A stretch of DNA of 9,333 nt from Pelobacter sp. UBA6093. Its GTDB lineage: Bacteria; Desulfobacterota; Desulfuromonadia; Desulfuromonadales; Syntrophotaleaceae. A program made the position numbers and the translations under genes. Within the stretch, counting starts at the first letter, position 1. Each line of letters starts with the position of its first letter. Shown here piece after piece: positions 1 to 6,169 of the stretch. The stretch covers positions 1 to 9,333 of the forward strand of contig DIWZ01000010.1 of the NCBI GenBank assembly GCA_002435955.1, given 5' to 3'. The notes beneath the pieces were generated by a model. The model ran no database searches, had not been told where the DNA came from, and saw only the letters and a program-made list of their open reading frames with translations.

Positions 1-16
1 TGATGGCTAAGCAAAA

Positions 17-52
17 AGTCCGACCTACCTAGTTTATGCGAAAGCATCAACC
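17..52 (+). repeat. Left copy of a repeat shared with the right edge
   Basis: The blocks AGTCCGAC (17-24), CCTAG (28-32) and a 20-base block (33-52) that begins TTTATGCG and ends CATCAACC occur here in that order. The same three blocks, in the same order, occur on the minus strand at 9247-9198. The 20-base blocks agree at 18 of 20 positions. The left copy contains ATGC-GAAA-GCAT, a small GNRA-capped hairpin at 36-47. No coding potential is seen. It may be a dispersed intergenic repeat or the remnant of an insertion element end. The two short blocks alone would be weak evidence; the 20-base block carries the call. Confidence 0.45.
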
Positions 53-121
53 ATGGGTAAAGCAACATAGGCGAAAAGTTGCAAACCAGTGATTCGGGCC
101 CTGTATCGATCTTCAAGAATA

Positions 122-148
122 CCCTTGCATAAATCGATTATGCAAGGG
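122..148. repeat. Perfect 11-bp hairpin
   Basis: CCCTTGCATAA (122-132) and TTATGCAAGGG (138-148) are perfect inverse complements around a 5-base loop, ATCGA. Neither side has a run of T, so it is a poor intrinsic terminator in either direction. A second small stem, GCAAC/GTTGC (62-66 with 78-82), lies upstream. The stretch 53-150 may therefore be one structured element or the continuation of the repeat that begins at 17. No gene is seen in 1-196. Confidence 0.6.
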
Positions 149-196
149 GGAAATATCTACCGGCAGACTCCGGATTGCGCTGCCGGTCGCACCACA

Positions 197-225
197 AAGA
201 AAAAGGGCGACCGATAGCCGCCCTT
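197..225 (-). terminator. Rho-independent terminator of the regulator-uspA unit
   Basis: Read on the minus strand, a 7-bp stem AAGGGCG/CGCCCTT (225-219 with 209-203) closes a 9-base loop. It is followed by a T-rich tract, TTTTTCTTT (202-194 on the plus strand: AAAGAAAAA). It lies about 200 bases beyond the uspA stop with no gene between. It is the first convincing intrinsic terminator for transcripts leaving uspA, which would give them a long structured 3' tail. Confidence 0.8.
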
Positions 226-243
226 CGATGTCAGATGCCAAGT

Positions 244-274
244 TGTGTCCATCCGGAAACTATGAATGGACACA
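244..274. repeat. 9-bp hairpin between uspA and its terminator
   Basis: TGTGTCCAT (244-252) pairs perfectly with ATGGACACA (266-274) around a 13-base loop. On the minus strand the sequence after it is not T-rich, so termination here is unlikely. It falls between the large nested palindrome at 280-420 and the terminator at 197-225, and it would be part of the same 3' untranslated RNA. Confidence 0.6.
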
Positions 275-279
275 GTGCG

Positions 280-420
280 GTTTTCATATGGGAAACGAGC
301 AATTTTTCCCAAGGTCAAGGAAATCAAGCGCTTGCACGGAGGCGTAGATGTTTACGCCGCATACGCAAGCGTGCGGATTGACGCAGAGATTGGGAAAAAG
401 GGCCGTTTCCGGATGAAAAC
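280..420. repeat. Large nested imperfect palindrome of six collinear stems
   Basis: Six pairs of complementary blocks nest inside one another. GTTTTCAT (280-287) pairs with 413-420, GGAAACG (291-297) with 404-410, and TTTTTCCC (303-310) with 392-399. Inside these, GTCAA (314-318) pairs with 378-382, CGCTTGC (329-335) with 365-371, and GGCGTA (341-346) with 353-358, leaving a 6-base loop. Together they make a long interrupted hairpin that starts 13 bases after the uspA stop. It could be a structured RNA in the 3' tail of the uspA transcript, a processing or stability element, or a palindromic miniature mobile element. The stems are seen directly; the role is unknown. The reading frames crossing it resemble nothing recognisable. 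Confidence 0.65.
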
Positions 421-432
421 TAAGTTACCGGA

Positions 433-879
433 CTAACCGGGAACACGAATGGTCATGACCGGCACTGGAGATTTGCGCACCACCTTCTCCGCTGTACTGC
501 CAAACAGAACATGATCCAAACCTGACCGCCCCTGAGTACCCATGATGATAAGGTCGGCTTGAAGTTCTGTGGCTTTTTTGATGATCTCGTCGTATGGAAT
601 GCCCGGCACGATGAAGGTCTGATAATTTCCATAATCGGAAACATGCATGCGACAAAACTTTTCCATCATCTTGCGGGCACCTTCTTCGATCTCCTCCTCC
701 AGGGATTCAAAGGAGATGTGGGGAACATAGAAGCCACGCAGATCCACCGGTTCGTTAATAATATGCACAATAGCAAGCATCGATTGATATTTACGCGCCA
801 TGGCAAGGGCGTAGCTAAACGCATACTCGGAGTTTTCCGAAAAGTCCGTGGCGAAAAGTATCGTCTTGAAATCTTTCAT
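433..879 (-). CDS. UspA-family universal stress protein
   Basis: This 148-residue single-domain protein has the usual length for the family. Its N-terminal strand ILFATDFSE carries the conserved Asp of the nucleotide pocket. Near the C-terminus it has the ATP-binding signature G-x2-G-x9-G-S (Gly114, Gly117, Gly127-Ser128), followed by the SPVPVM strand. Such proteins are cytoplasmic, bind ATP and support survival under stress or growth arrest; their exact activity is usually unknown. GAGGAG lies 5 bases before the ATG at 879, so that start is preferred to the GTG at 882, which is only 2 bases from the ribosome site. The gene follows the response regulator by 18 bases and is surely co-transcribed with it. 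The 3' flank is unusually structured. The family call is firm; the physiological trigger cannot be read from the sequence. Confidence 0.93.
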   Translation of the reverse strand: MKDFKTILFATDFSENSEYAFSYALAMARKYQSMLAIVHIINEPVDLRGFYVPHISFESLEEEIEEGARKMMEKFCRMHVSDYGNYQTFIVPGIPYDEIIKKATELQADLIIMGTQGRSGLDHVLFGSTAEKVVRKSPVPVMTIRVPG

Positions 880-897
880 CACAACTCCTCATTCAAG

Positions 898-1287
898 TCA
901 GTTGGCTTTGCCTGGGCGCCCCTCGGTCAGCATCTTGTGCATGATATATTTGAGTTCGTCCACCTTGACAGGTTTGTGGATGTACTCGAAAGCCCCGAGT
1001 TGAATGGCCTCAAGATATGACTCGACTCCGCCATATGCGGTCACCATGATAACTCGCGTGCTGGGATAACGTCGATTAAGCTCGCGCAGGAAAGCAAGCC
1101 CGTTCATTTCAGGCATTTTGAGGTCGCTGATCACCACATTGACCTTGTTCTGGCGCAAAAAATCGAGGGCCTCGTAACCGTTGGCCACACTGTCAACCAC
1201 GTAACCTTCCTGCTGCAGAATAGCTCGCAGGGCAATACGGGCGTTTTCCTCATCATCGACCACTAGAACTTTTTCTTGAACCCGCAC
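898..1287 (-). CDS. Receiver-only (single-domain) response regulator
   Basis: This 129-residue protein consists only of a CheY-like receiver domain. The acidic pocket Asp11-Asp12, phospho-acceptor Asp55 (in ISDLKMPEMNG), switch Thr83 (VTAY) and Lys105 (HKPV) are all present, so it should be phosphorylated. No DNA-binding or enzymatic output domain follows: the protein stops about 20 residues after the KP motif. It must act through protein contact, for example as a phosphorelay intermediate or by binding a target. The start is GTG at 1287, preceded by GGGAGGG at 4 bases. The gene opens a two-gene unit with the UspA protein. No kinase is adjacent; the nearest is the triple-PAS kinase about 6 kb away, and pairing the two is a guess. 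Confidence 0.93.
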   Translation of the reverse strand: MRVQEKVLVVDDEENARIALRAILQQEGYVVDSVANGYEALDFLRQNKVNVVISDLKMPEMNGLAFLRELNRRYPSTRVIMVTAYGGVESYLEAIQLGAFEYIHKPVKVDELKYIMHKMLTEGRPGKAN

Positions 1288-1318
1288 AGTTCCCTCCCCC
1301 TTTTTTCATTTTGCGTAA

Positions 1319-1346
1319 AGCATACCATCAGGGACCGCGCTGTCAA
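1319..1346 (-). promoter_or_regulatory. Sigma-70-type promoter of the regulator-uspA unit
   Basis: On the minus strand a perfect -35 box, TTGACA (1346-1341), is followed after 16 bases by TATGCT (1324-1319), which matches the -10 consensus at 4 of 6 positions. The region upstream, 1358-1395, is very AT-rich and could act as an UP-like element. The transcript would begin about 25-30 bases before the GTG start at 1287. No intrinsic terminator is seen between the punA stop at 1436 and this promoter, so read-through from upstream is also possible. Confidence 0.6.
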
Positions 1347-1435
1347 GCTATCCCGCAATCTTTGAAAAATGTTTTTTATTATTAATTCCAATTACTTACG
1401 TAGCATCAAGATAAACCTTTGCACCCTTGGGATCA

Positions 1436-2260
1436 TCATGGGAACCAAAGCCGGCAGAGACCTTCCACCAACCCCGAAAGATCGGCAGCGCCAAGGCGTC
1501 CTCTTGCCAGAACCTCCTCGTGACAAAGACATTGTGTATCCAATCCGGCAGCACGGTTGGCGGTAAAGCTGAGCCCCACAACCTCCATTTGAAGATATCC
1601 GGCCATAATGGCCTCGGGAACCAGGGACATGCCAACGGCATCGGCCCCCAGCAGTTTCAGGGCACGCACTTCAGCGGGGGTTTCGTAAGATGGGCCAGGC
1701 ACTGCAGCCAGAACTCCTCGGTGCAAAGGGATGCCACGGGACAGCGCTTCGGATTGAAGGGATGGAAACAACTCGTTGCGGTAAAGGCTGCTCAAATCGA
1801 TAAAGGTATCGCCGGAAAGCCCACGAAGGGGATTGTCACCAAGCAGGTTGAGATGGTCGCTGACAAACATGAAATGACCGGGTAGCAGTTCTGAATGAAT
1901 CCCGCCGACTGCGTTGGTCAGAAGCATTCGGGCACAGCCCAGGGCGTGGGACAGGCGTACAGGCACGCTTGCCTGCCAGGCTGATAGCCCCTGGTAAACA
2001 TGGAAACGCCCCTGAAACACAAGTGCCCTGCGGCCATGCAGGGTACCGGCGGTCAACTGGCCGGCGTGGCCGGCCACCGTGCCCGGAGGGAAGCAGGAGA
2101 ATGCGTCATATTTCCACGTCGTGACATCTTTAACATCGGCCGCAACCTGGCCAAGACCGGAACCCAGGATAATCGCCAGATCGAAAGGCGCAGATCCCAG
2201 ATGGTCGCGTACCGCAGCGACCATCGTTGCCATATGTTCGTCAGGGTTGTGAAGGCACAT
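1436..2260 (-). CDS. punA: Purine nucleoside phosphorylase (trimeric class)
   Basis: The predicted enzyme (274 residues) cleaves purine nucleosides with phosphate to free base and (deoxy)ribose-1-phosphate for salvage. Family motifs occur in order: phosphate loop GSGLG (33-37), GRFHVYQG (84-91) with His87 and Tyr89, NAVGG (116-120), GPSYETPAE with Glu193, VGMSLVPE with Met211, the base-binding Asn235 and the late His247. By alignment from memory these match human PNP Glu201, Met219, Asn243 and His257. This supports the trimeric type active on 6-oxopurines, rather than the hexameric DeoD type. Two positions look unusual: Gln90 replaces the usual Glu of the YEG motif, and Leu213 replaces the usual Thr. 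The start at 2260 overlaps the end of rodZ by 20 bases and has GGAAAG 6 bases upstream, suggesting translational coupling. It is the last gene of its unit. Confidence 0.88.
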   Translation of the reverse strand: MCLHNPDEHMATMVAAVRDHLGSAPFDLAIILGSGLGQVAADVKDVTTWKYDAFSCFPPGTVAGHAGQLTAGTLHGRRALVFQGRFHVYQGLSAWQASVPVRLSHALGCARMLLTNAVGGIHSELLPGHFMFVSDHLNLLGDNPLRGLSGDTFIDLSSLYRNELFPSLQSEALSRGIPLHRGVLAAVPGPSYETPAEVRALKLLGADAVGMSLVPEAIMAGYLQMEVVGLSFTANRAAGLDTQCLCHEEVLARGRLGAADLSGLVEGLCRLWFP

Positions 2261-3224
2261 CGCGGCTTTCCGCAGTCAATGTGACCATGGCATCGAGGGG
2301 TTTTGCCTCGGGCTGTCGACCAAGGATCACGATACAGTTATCCGGCAGCGCAAGTTGTCGGTCATTGAGTCGGATCATCGAGCCACCGGGGATGCTTACC
2401 TGGATTTTGGCAAAATCGCGAACCGCCCCATCGACCAGCGTGCCAGGCTGCATGTCATAACTTTGCAATGGCCGCCGGTCGGCTTCAAGCTCCACCCATC
2501 CGTGGCCTTGAGATTCAATCCGGAAAACCCCGCCACTGTCGGGCAGCGCCAAATTGACTGTTTGAGGCATTTCACCATTACTTACGGACAACACACCAGG
2601 ATCCTGGGTAGTCGGCAATGCTGTTTGCGCAGATGTCGGTGCTGTTTGCACAAGCGGCGATACTGTTTGCGCAGGCAGCCCATCGGAGGGATCGGCCAAC
2701 GGTTCCGATACCATGCCTCCGGCAGGCTCGATAGCGACACTTTCGATGGCAGCGGCATCTTCCCCCGCCGCAAACCAGGAACCAATACCCATGCCTTGGG
2801 ACTGCAGACAGACGGCTACGATCAGCACCACCCCGATGGCAAGCCACATGTACAGGCGAAGGCGCTGTTTGCTGTCAAGCCCGGTTTTCAAACAGGGGAT
2901 TTCGGAAGTTATTTGCCGTTGCTTCACATCACTGGCCGATTGGGTAGCCTGGCGATAGGCCTGCACGGCTTGCTCTCCATCAAGCCCCAGCAAAGTGGCA
3001 TATTGCCGGAGAAAACCGATAGCATAAGTTAGCGGCGGTAACTGCTCGTAGTCACCGTTTTCAAACGCCTGGAGATAAGACCGGCGAATGTGGGTGCGCT
3101 CTGCCACAGTTTCCAGACTCAATCCGCCTGCCTCACGCCGGGTTCGCAGCAACGTACCCAGTTCCACTTTTTCCGTTGATTCAACGGCAATCTCTTCGGA
3201 CGATTTTTCATGCATAACGTTCAC
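2241..3224 (-). CDS. rodZ: RodZ-like cell-shape protein (HTH, one membrane segment, DUF4115-like)
   Basis: This 327-residue protein has the RodZ layout. A cytoplasmic helix-turn-helix domain (about 20-84, with SLETVAERTHIRRSYLQAFE) comes first. A basic linker and one membrane segment (about 124-141, MWLAIGVVLIVAVCL) follow. A Pro/Thr/Ala-rich periplasmic linker (about 155-225) leads to a C-terminal DUF4115-like beta domain (about 233-302, with GWVELEADRRPL). RodZ links the MreB cytoskeleton to the elongation machinery in rod-shaped bacteria. The order pilF-rodZ matches known synteny. Start choice is uncertain: GTG at 3224 lies 3 bases after the pilF stop, and ATG at 3215 is 9 bases further on; neither has a strong ribosome site, so coupling to pilF translation is likely. 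The linker repeats QTAP/AQTALPT-like blocks. Confidence 0.78.
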   Translation of the reverse strand: MNVMHEKSSEEIAVESTEKVELGTLLRTRREAGGLSLETVAERTHIRRSYLQAFENGDYEQLPPLTYAIGFLRQYATLLGLDGEQAVQAYRQATQSASDVKQRQITSEIPCLKTGLDSKQRLRLYMWLAIGVVLIVAVCLQSQGMGIGSWFAAGEDAAAIESVAIEPAGGMVSEPLADPSDGLPAQTVSPLVQTAPTSAQTALPTTQDPGVLSVSNGEMPQTVNLALPDSGGVFRIESQGHGWVELEADRRPLQSYDMQPGTLVDGAVRDFAKIQVSIPGGSMIRLNDRQLALPDNCIVILGRQPEAKPLDAMVTLTAESRDVPSQP

Positions 3225-3227
3225 AAC

Positions 3228-3995
3228 TCACTGTAACATATCGAGGTAATCATTGGCCCGCTGCCCCATTTCCGACTCAGGGTACAGTTGTCGGACCTTG
3301 GCAAATGCTTTTTGCGCCTGCTCCATTTCGCTGTTTTTCATAAAAGCCAGTCCCATGAAAAAATGCAGCCGTGCATATTCCGGGGCCAGCACCAGGGCTT
3401 TGCGGTATTCATCCAGGCCCCGGTCAACCTGTCCCATGGCGGTCAAGGCTTCACCCAGACGAAGATAAGCCTCCACATACTTGGAATTTTTGCTCAGAGC
3501 TTCCCGATAAGCTGTCACCGCCCCCGGATAATCGTTTTTGAGAAAACGCGCAATACCAATGCCCGTCAAGGGAGTTTCGGGAGTGGGGAAGAGCAGATTG
3601 CCTGCGGCCTTTTCAAGATTGCGCAGGGCATCGTCGGGGCGTTGCATATCGAGATAGAGGGCCCCCAGGTTGTTGTAATAGCGCGGTTCGCCGGGACGCA
3701 TGCCGATAGCCTTCAAGTAGTGTTTTTCCGCTTCCGCAAAGGCACCTTTGCGCTGATAAGCCTGCGCCAATCCTTCCTGAATGTCGGGATCGCGCTTATC
3801 GATTTTTTCCGCCTCCAGGAACTTGGACAGTGCCATGGTCGGGTTGTTGTTTTTTAGCTCGGCAACGCCAAGAGTATAATGGACCCTGGCATTTTGTGAA
3901 ACATTCGTGCGCGGGTTATGGGAGGATGTACATCCGCTTACCAGCAGGACAACGCCCAGCAATCCGCAGCTTAAACTGTTTATCTTTCGAACCAT
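3228..3995 (-). CDS. pilF: TPR lipoprotein, PilF/PilW type IV pilus biogenesis family
   Basis: This 255-residue lipoprotein starts with MVRK, a hydrophobic stretch and the lipobox LVSGC, with lipidated Cys22. About six tetratricopeptide repeats fill the rest: the units begin near ARVHYTLG, PDIQEGLA, PRYYNNLG, ETPLTGIG, VEAYLRLG and ARLHFFMG. PilF/PilW is an outer-membrane lipoprotein that assists assembly of the PilQ secretin of type IV pili. Assignment rests on architecture plus the rlmN-pilF-rodZ context; a TPR lipoprotein alone is not specific. The ATG at 3995 is chosen because GGAGGT precedes it closely; the GTG at 4007 would place that ribosome site inside the gene. It follows mtnP by 42 bases and is followed by rodZ almost without gap. 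Confidence 0.72.
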   Translation of the reverse strand: MVRKINSLSCGLLGVVLLVSGCTSSHNPRTNVSQNARVHYTLGVAELKNNNPTMALSKFLEAEKIDKRDPDIQEGLAQAYQRKGAFAEAEKHYLKAIGMRPGEPRYYNNLGALYLDMQRPDDALRNLEKAAGNLLFPTPETPLTGIGIARFLKNDYPGAVTAYREALSKNSKYVEAYLRLGEALTAMGQVDRGLDEYRKALVLAPEYARLHFFMGLAFMKNSEMEQAQKAFAKVRQLYPESEMGQRANDYLDMLQ

Positions 3996-4037
3996 GGGCA
4001 CCTCCACCCCGACAAAGTCGAGGATGGGAAATTACAC

Positions 4038-4901
4038 TCAAAGATATTTATCCAGAAGCAAACCAAGATTAGTGCGCGTGGCGGCCGGAATGGCCTCTGG
4101 TGCGGTCATGATGGCATACCGCAAGGCTTCGCTGCATGCACAGCTGCGCGCACTGGCTAAATTGCGGACAGATTCGCGGATAAGCTGGCGGGCTGTGGCC
4201 ACATTCTGCTTGATGATGGCCACCACAGCCTCGACGGATACATCGTCATGCCCCTCATGCCAGCAGTCATAATCCGTGGCAAGCGCAACCGTGCCGTAAC
4301 AGATTTCAGCCTCGCGAGCCAACCGTGCTTCGGGAATATTGGTCATCCCGATAATATCCACCCCCCAGCTGCGATAAATCTTAGATTCGGCACGGGTGGA
4401 AAAATTGGGTCCTTCGATACACAAATAGGTGCCCCCTTCGTGAACAGTGGCCCCCACCCGACGGGCAGATTCGGCCAGCACCCGCGACAGGTCACAACAG
4501 ACCGGGTCGGCAAATTGCACATGCCCGACAATCCCCTCACCGAAAAAGGACGCGTCGCGCTTGCCCTGGGTACGATCGAAAAACTGGTCGGGGACGACGA
4601 TGTGCCCCGGTACGATCTGTTCGCGCATGCTGCCAACCGCCGAGACGGAAATGATGCGCTCCACACCAAGCTGTTTCATCCCATGGATATTGGCGCGGTA
4701 CGGTACTTCGGATGGCAGCAACCGATGGCCGCGGCCGTGCCTGGGAAGAAAAACCATCTTCACCCCATCCAGCAAACCGGTAATGTAAACATCGGACGGC
4801 GTGCCGAATGGCGTATCAAGGGATACCTGGCGGACCTCGGTCAGCTCCTCCATGTCGTACAGGCCGCTGCCGCCGATAACCCCTATGGCTGTCTGTTTCA
4901 T
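4038..4901 (-). CDS. mtnP: S-methyl-5'-thioadenosine phosphorylase
   Basis: The predicted enzyme (287 residues) splits 5'-methylthioadenosine with phosphate into adenine and methylthioribose-1-phosphate, in methionine and purine salvage after polyamine or quorum-signal synthesis. Motifs in order: phosphate loop GGSGLY (10-15), PRHGRGHRLLPSEVPYRANI (53-72), VSAVGSM (86-92), CIEGPNFSTRAES (161-173), GMTNIPEA (185-192) and ATDYDCW (208-214). The Asp210-x-Asp212 pair matches the adenine-recognising aspartates of MTA phosphorylases, so adenine rather than hypoxanthine substrates are expected. The ATG overlaps the rlmN stop as ATGA, so it is probably translated by coupling; a weak AAAGG lies 9 bases upstream. 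It belongs to the same superfamily as punA, three genes downstream. No other methionine-salvage gene is in the window. Confidence 0.93.
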   Translation of the reverse strand: MKQTAIGVIGGSGLYDMEELTEVRQVSLDTPFGTPSDVYITGLLDGVKMVFLPRHGRGHRLLPSEVPYRANIHGMKQLGVERIISVSAVGSMREQIVPGHIVVPDQFFDRTQGKRDASFFGEGIVGHVQFADPVCCDLSRVLAESARRVGATVHEGGTYLCIEGPNFSTRAESKIYRSWGVDIIGMTNIPEARLAREAEICYGTVALATDYDCWHEGHDDVSVEAVVAIIKQNVATARQLIRESVRNLASARSCACSEALRYAIMTAPEAIPAATRTNLGLLLDKYL

Positions 4902-6001
4902 TTGCAGGTGCCTTTCTCTGGTGGATGATTATCGTGGACGGCGTCTTCCCCGGCATCCTGTTGCTGCGGTAAAGGATCACGTTTGCCCTTGAGCTGCCCA
5001 CAGGCGGCAGAAATATCCTGTCCCTTGCTGGCGCGACGGATGGCCACCATACCGCGATCCAGCAGATATCCCTGGAACCGCGTCACACGATCCCCTGTCG
5101 GCGCCTTGAAAGGCGAAGCGGAATGTTCGTTGAACGGGATGAGATTGACCTTGGCCTTGATCCCGTGCAAAAGCTTCACCAACCGTCGTGCATCCTGATC
5201 GGAGTCATTGACCCCGCGAATAAGAATGTATTCGAAAGTAATACGTTGTCTCGGCTGCAAAGGATAGTTCCGGCAGACCTCCATAAGCTGCGCCAGGGGA
5301 TAGCGCCTGTTGACGGGCATGAGCTGGTTGCGTACCTCGTCAGTGGTGGCATTGAGGGACACCGCCAGATTAACGCGAATGCGCTGTCCCAATTCAAGCA
5401 TTTCCGGCACCAGGCCAGCCGTCGACAAGGTTACCTTGCGCGGGCTGAAATCGAGTCCTTCAGGCAAATAGAGAATTTGCAAGGCTTTGACAACATTGTC
5501 AAGATTGTGCAGCGGCTCACCCATTCCCATCAGCACGATATTACTGATAGGGCCGTCAGCCAAGGCGGCGCAAACCTGATTGACGATCTCGCCGGGAGTG
5601 AGATTACGTACCAGTCCGAAACTCCCGGTATGGCAGAACACGCAGCCCAGCGCGCACCCGACCTGAGTCGAAATGCACAAGGTGACTCGATTGTCTTCCA
5701 TGGGGATGCGTACGGTTTCGATGGTTTGGCCGTCTTCCAGGCGAAACAGATATTTGCGGGTGCCATCTCTGCTGTCTTCGGTTACTTCGGATCCCAGACA
5801 GCTGATGCGTGCACGCTGGTGCAATTCCGCGCGCAAGGCTTTAGACAGGTCGCTCATGGCGTCAAAGTCGTTAACCAGCCGGCTGTACATCCAGCGCATA
5901 AGCTGGCTGGCACGGAATCGCTCCTTGCCCATGCCGGCCAAAAAAACAGTCAATTCTTCCAGGGTCAGATTCTTCAGGTCGATGCGCGTATCGTGATCCA
6001 T
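4898..6001 (-). CDS. rlmN: 23S rRNA/tRNA adenine-C2 methyltransferase (radical SAM)
   Basis: The protein (367 residues) is a radical SAM enzyme that methylates C2 of A2503 in 23S rRNA and of A37 in some tRNAs. The 4Fe-4S cluster motif CALGCVFC supplies Cys116, Cys120 and Cys123. The two catalytic cysteines are present: Cys109 (TLCIST) and Cys334 (DISAACGQL), matching E. coli Cys118 and Cys355. GMGEPL (159-164) binds SAM. A hydrophilic tail of about 30 residues, rich in Q, D and P, follows the last motif. This looks like RlmN rather than the resistance enzyme Cfr, but the distinction needs comparison. The ATG at 6001 has GGAAA about 8 bases upstream; an in-frame TTG at 6004 is an alternative. 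It heads the five-gene unit; no strong promoter is evident in the 90 bases upstream. Confidence 0.94.
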   Translation of the reverse strand: MDHDTRIDLKNLTLEELTVFLAGMGKERFRASQLMRWMYSRLVNDFDAMSDLSKALRAELHQRARISCLGSEVTEDSRDGTRKYLFRLEDGQTIETVRIPMEDNRVTLCISTQVGCALGCVFCHTGSFGLVRNLTPGEIVNQVCAALADGPISNIVLMGMGEPLHNLDNVVKALQILYLPEGLDFSPRKVTLSTAGLVPEMLELGQRIRVNLAVSLNATTDEVRNQLMPVNRRYPLAQLMEVCRNYPLQPRQRITFEYILIRGVNDSDQDARRLVKLLHGIKAKVNLIPFNEHSASPFKAPTGDRVTRFQGYLLDRGMVAIRRASKGQDISAACGQLKGKRDPLPQQQDAGEDAVHDNHPPEKGTCK

Positions 6002-6090
6002 CAATAGTTTCCATGTAGCGGGGAAAACCGCGAAATTCTTTGTGATTCTCTAAAAAAGATGCTTGGGCGAAAAGACAAGAGATGGCCAAG

Positions 6091-6123
6091 CAAAAAGCCC
6101 TCCGATTGTATCCGAAGGGCTTT
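6091..6123 (-). terminator. Rho-independent terminator after ndk
   Basis: On the minus strand an 8-bp stem AAAGCCCT/AGGGCTTT (6123-6116 with 6101-6094) with a 14-base loop runs into TTTTTGC. It lies 46 bases beyond the ndk stop and 90 bases before rlmN, so it separates the hisI-ndk unit from the rlmN unit. The bases after the stem, read on the plus strand as GATGGCCAAGCAAAAAG (6081-6097), repeat the extreme left end of the window with one change. Confidence 0.82.
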
Positions 6124-6169
6124 CCGGGCACAAGGCCCTATGCAACTTATGCCAAACAGCAAAAAGCGG

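Noticed and set aside
53..150. Cyclic di-GMP (GEMM-I) riboswitch suggested by GTTGCAAACC
   Set aside because: Only the short GCAAACC string fits. The conserved tetraloop, receptor and second helix do not follow in either orientation, and no gene starts downstream on the plus strand.
175..381. 68-residue plus-strand frame in the left intergenic region
   Set aside because: It runs through the terminator stem and the nested palindrome, lacks a ribosome site and has an implausible composition. The structure explains the region better.
2355..3032. 225-residue plus-strand frame opposite rodZ
   Set aside because: It is rich in Arg, His and Cys in a low-complexity way, antisense to the RodZ linker, with no recognisable fold.
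5123..6007. 294-residue open frame on the plus strand opposite rlmN
   Set aside because: It is fully antisense to a gene with every RlmN catalytic motif. The translation shows no domain pattern; long antisense frames are common opposite GC-biased codons.
6020..6090. Possible sigma-54 or sigma-70 promoter upstream of rlmN
   Set aside because: TTGGCCATCTCTTGTC only approximates the sigma-54 pattern with the two boxes one base out of register. TTGTCT followed by TTTAGA is a weak sigma-70 match. Neither is good enough to list.
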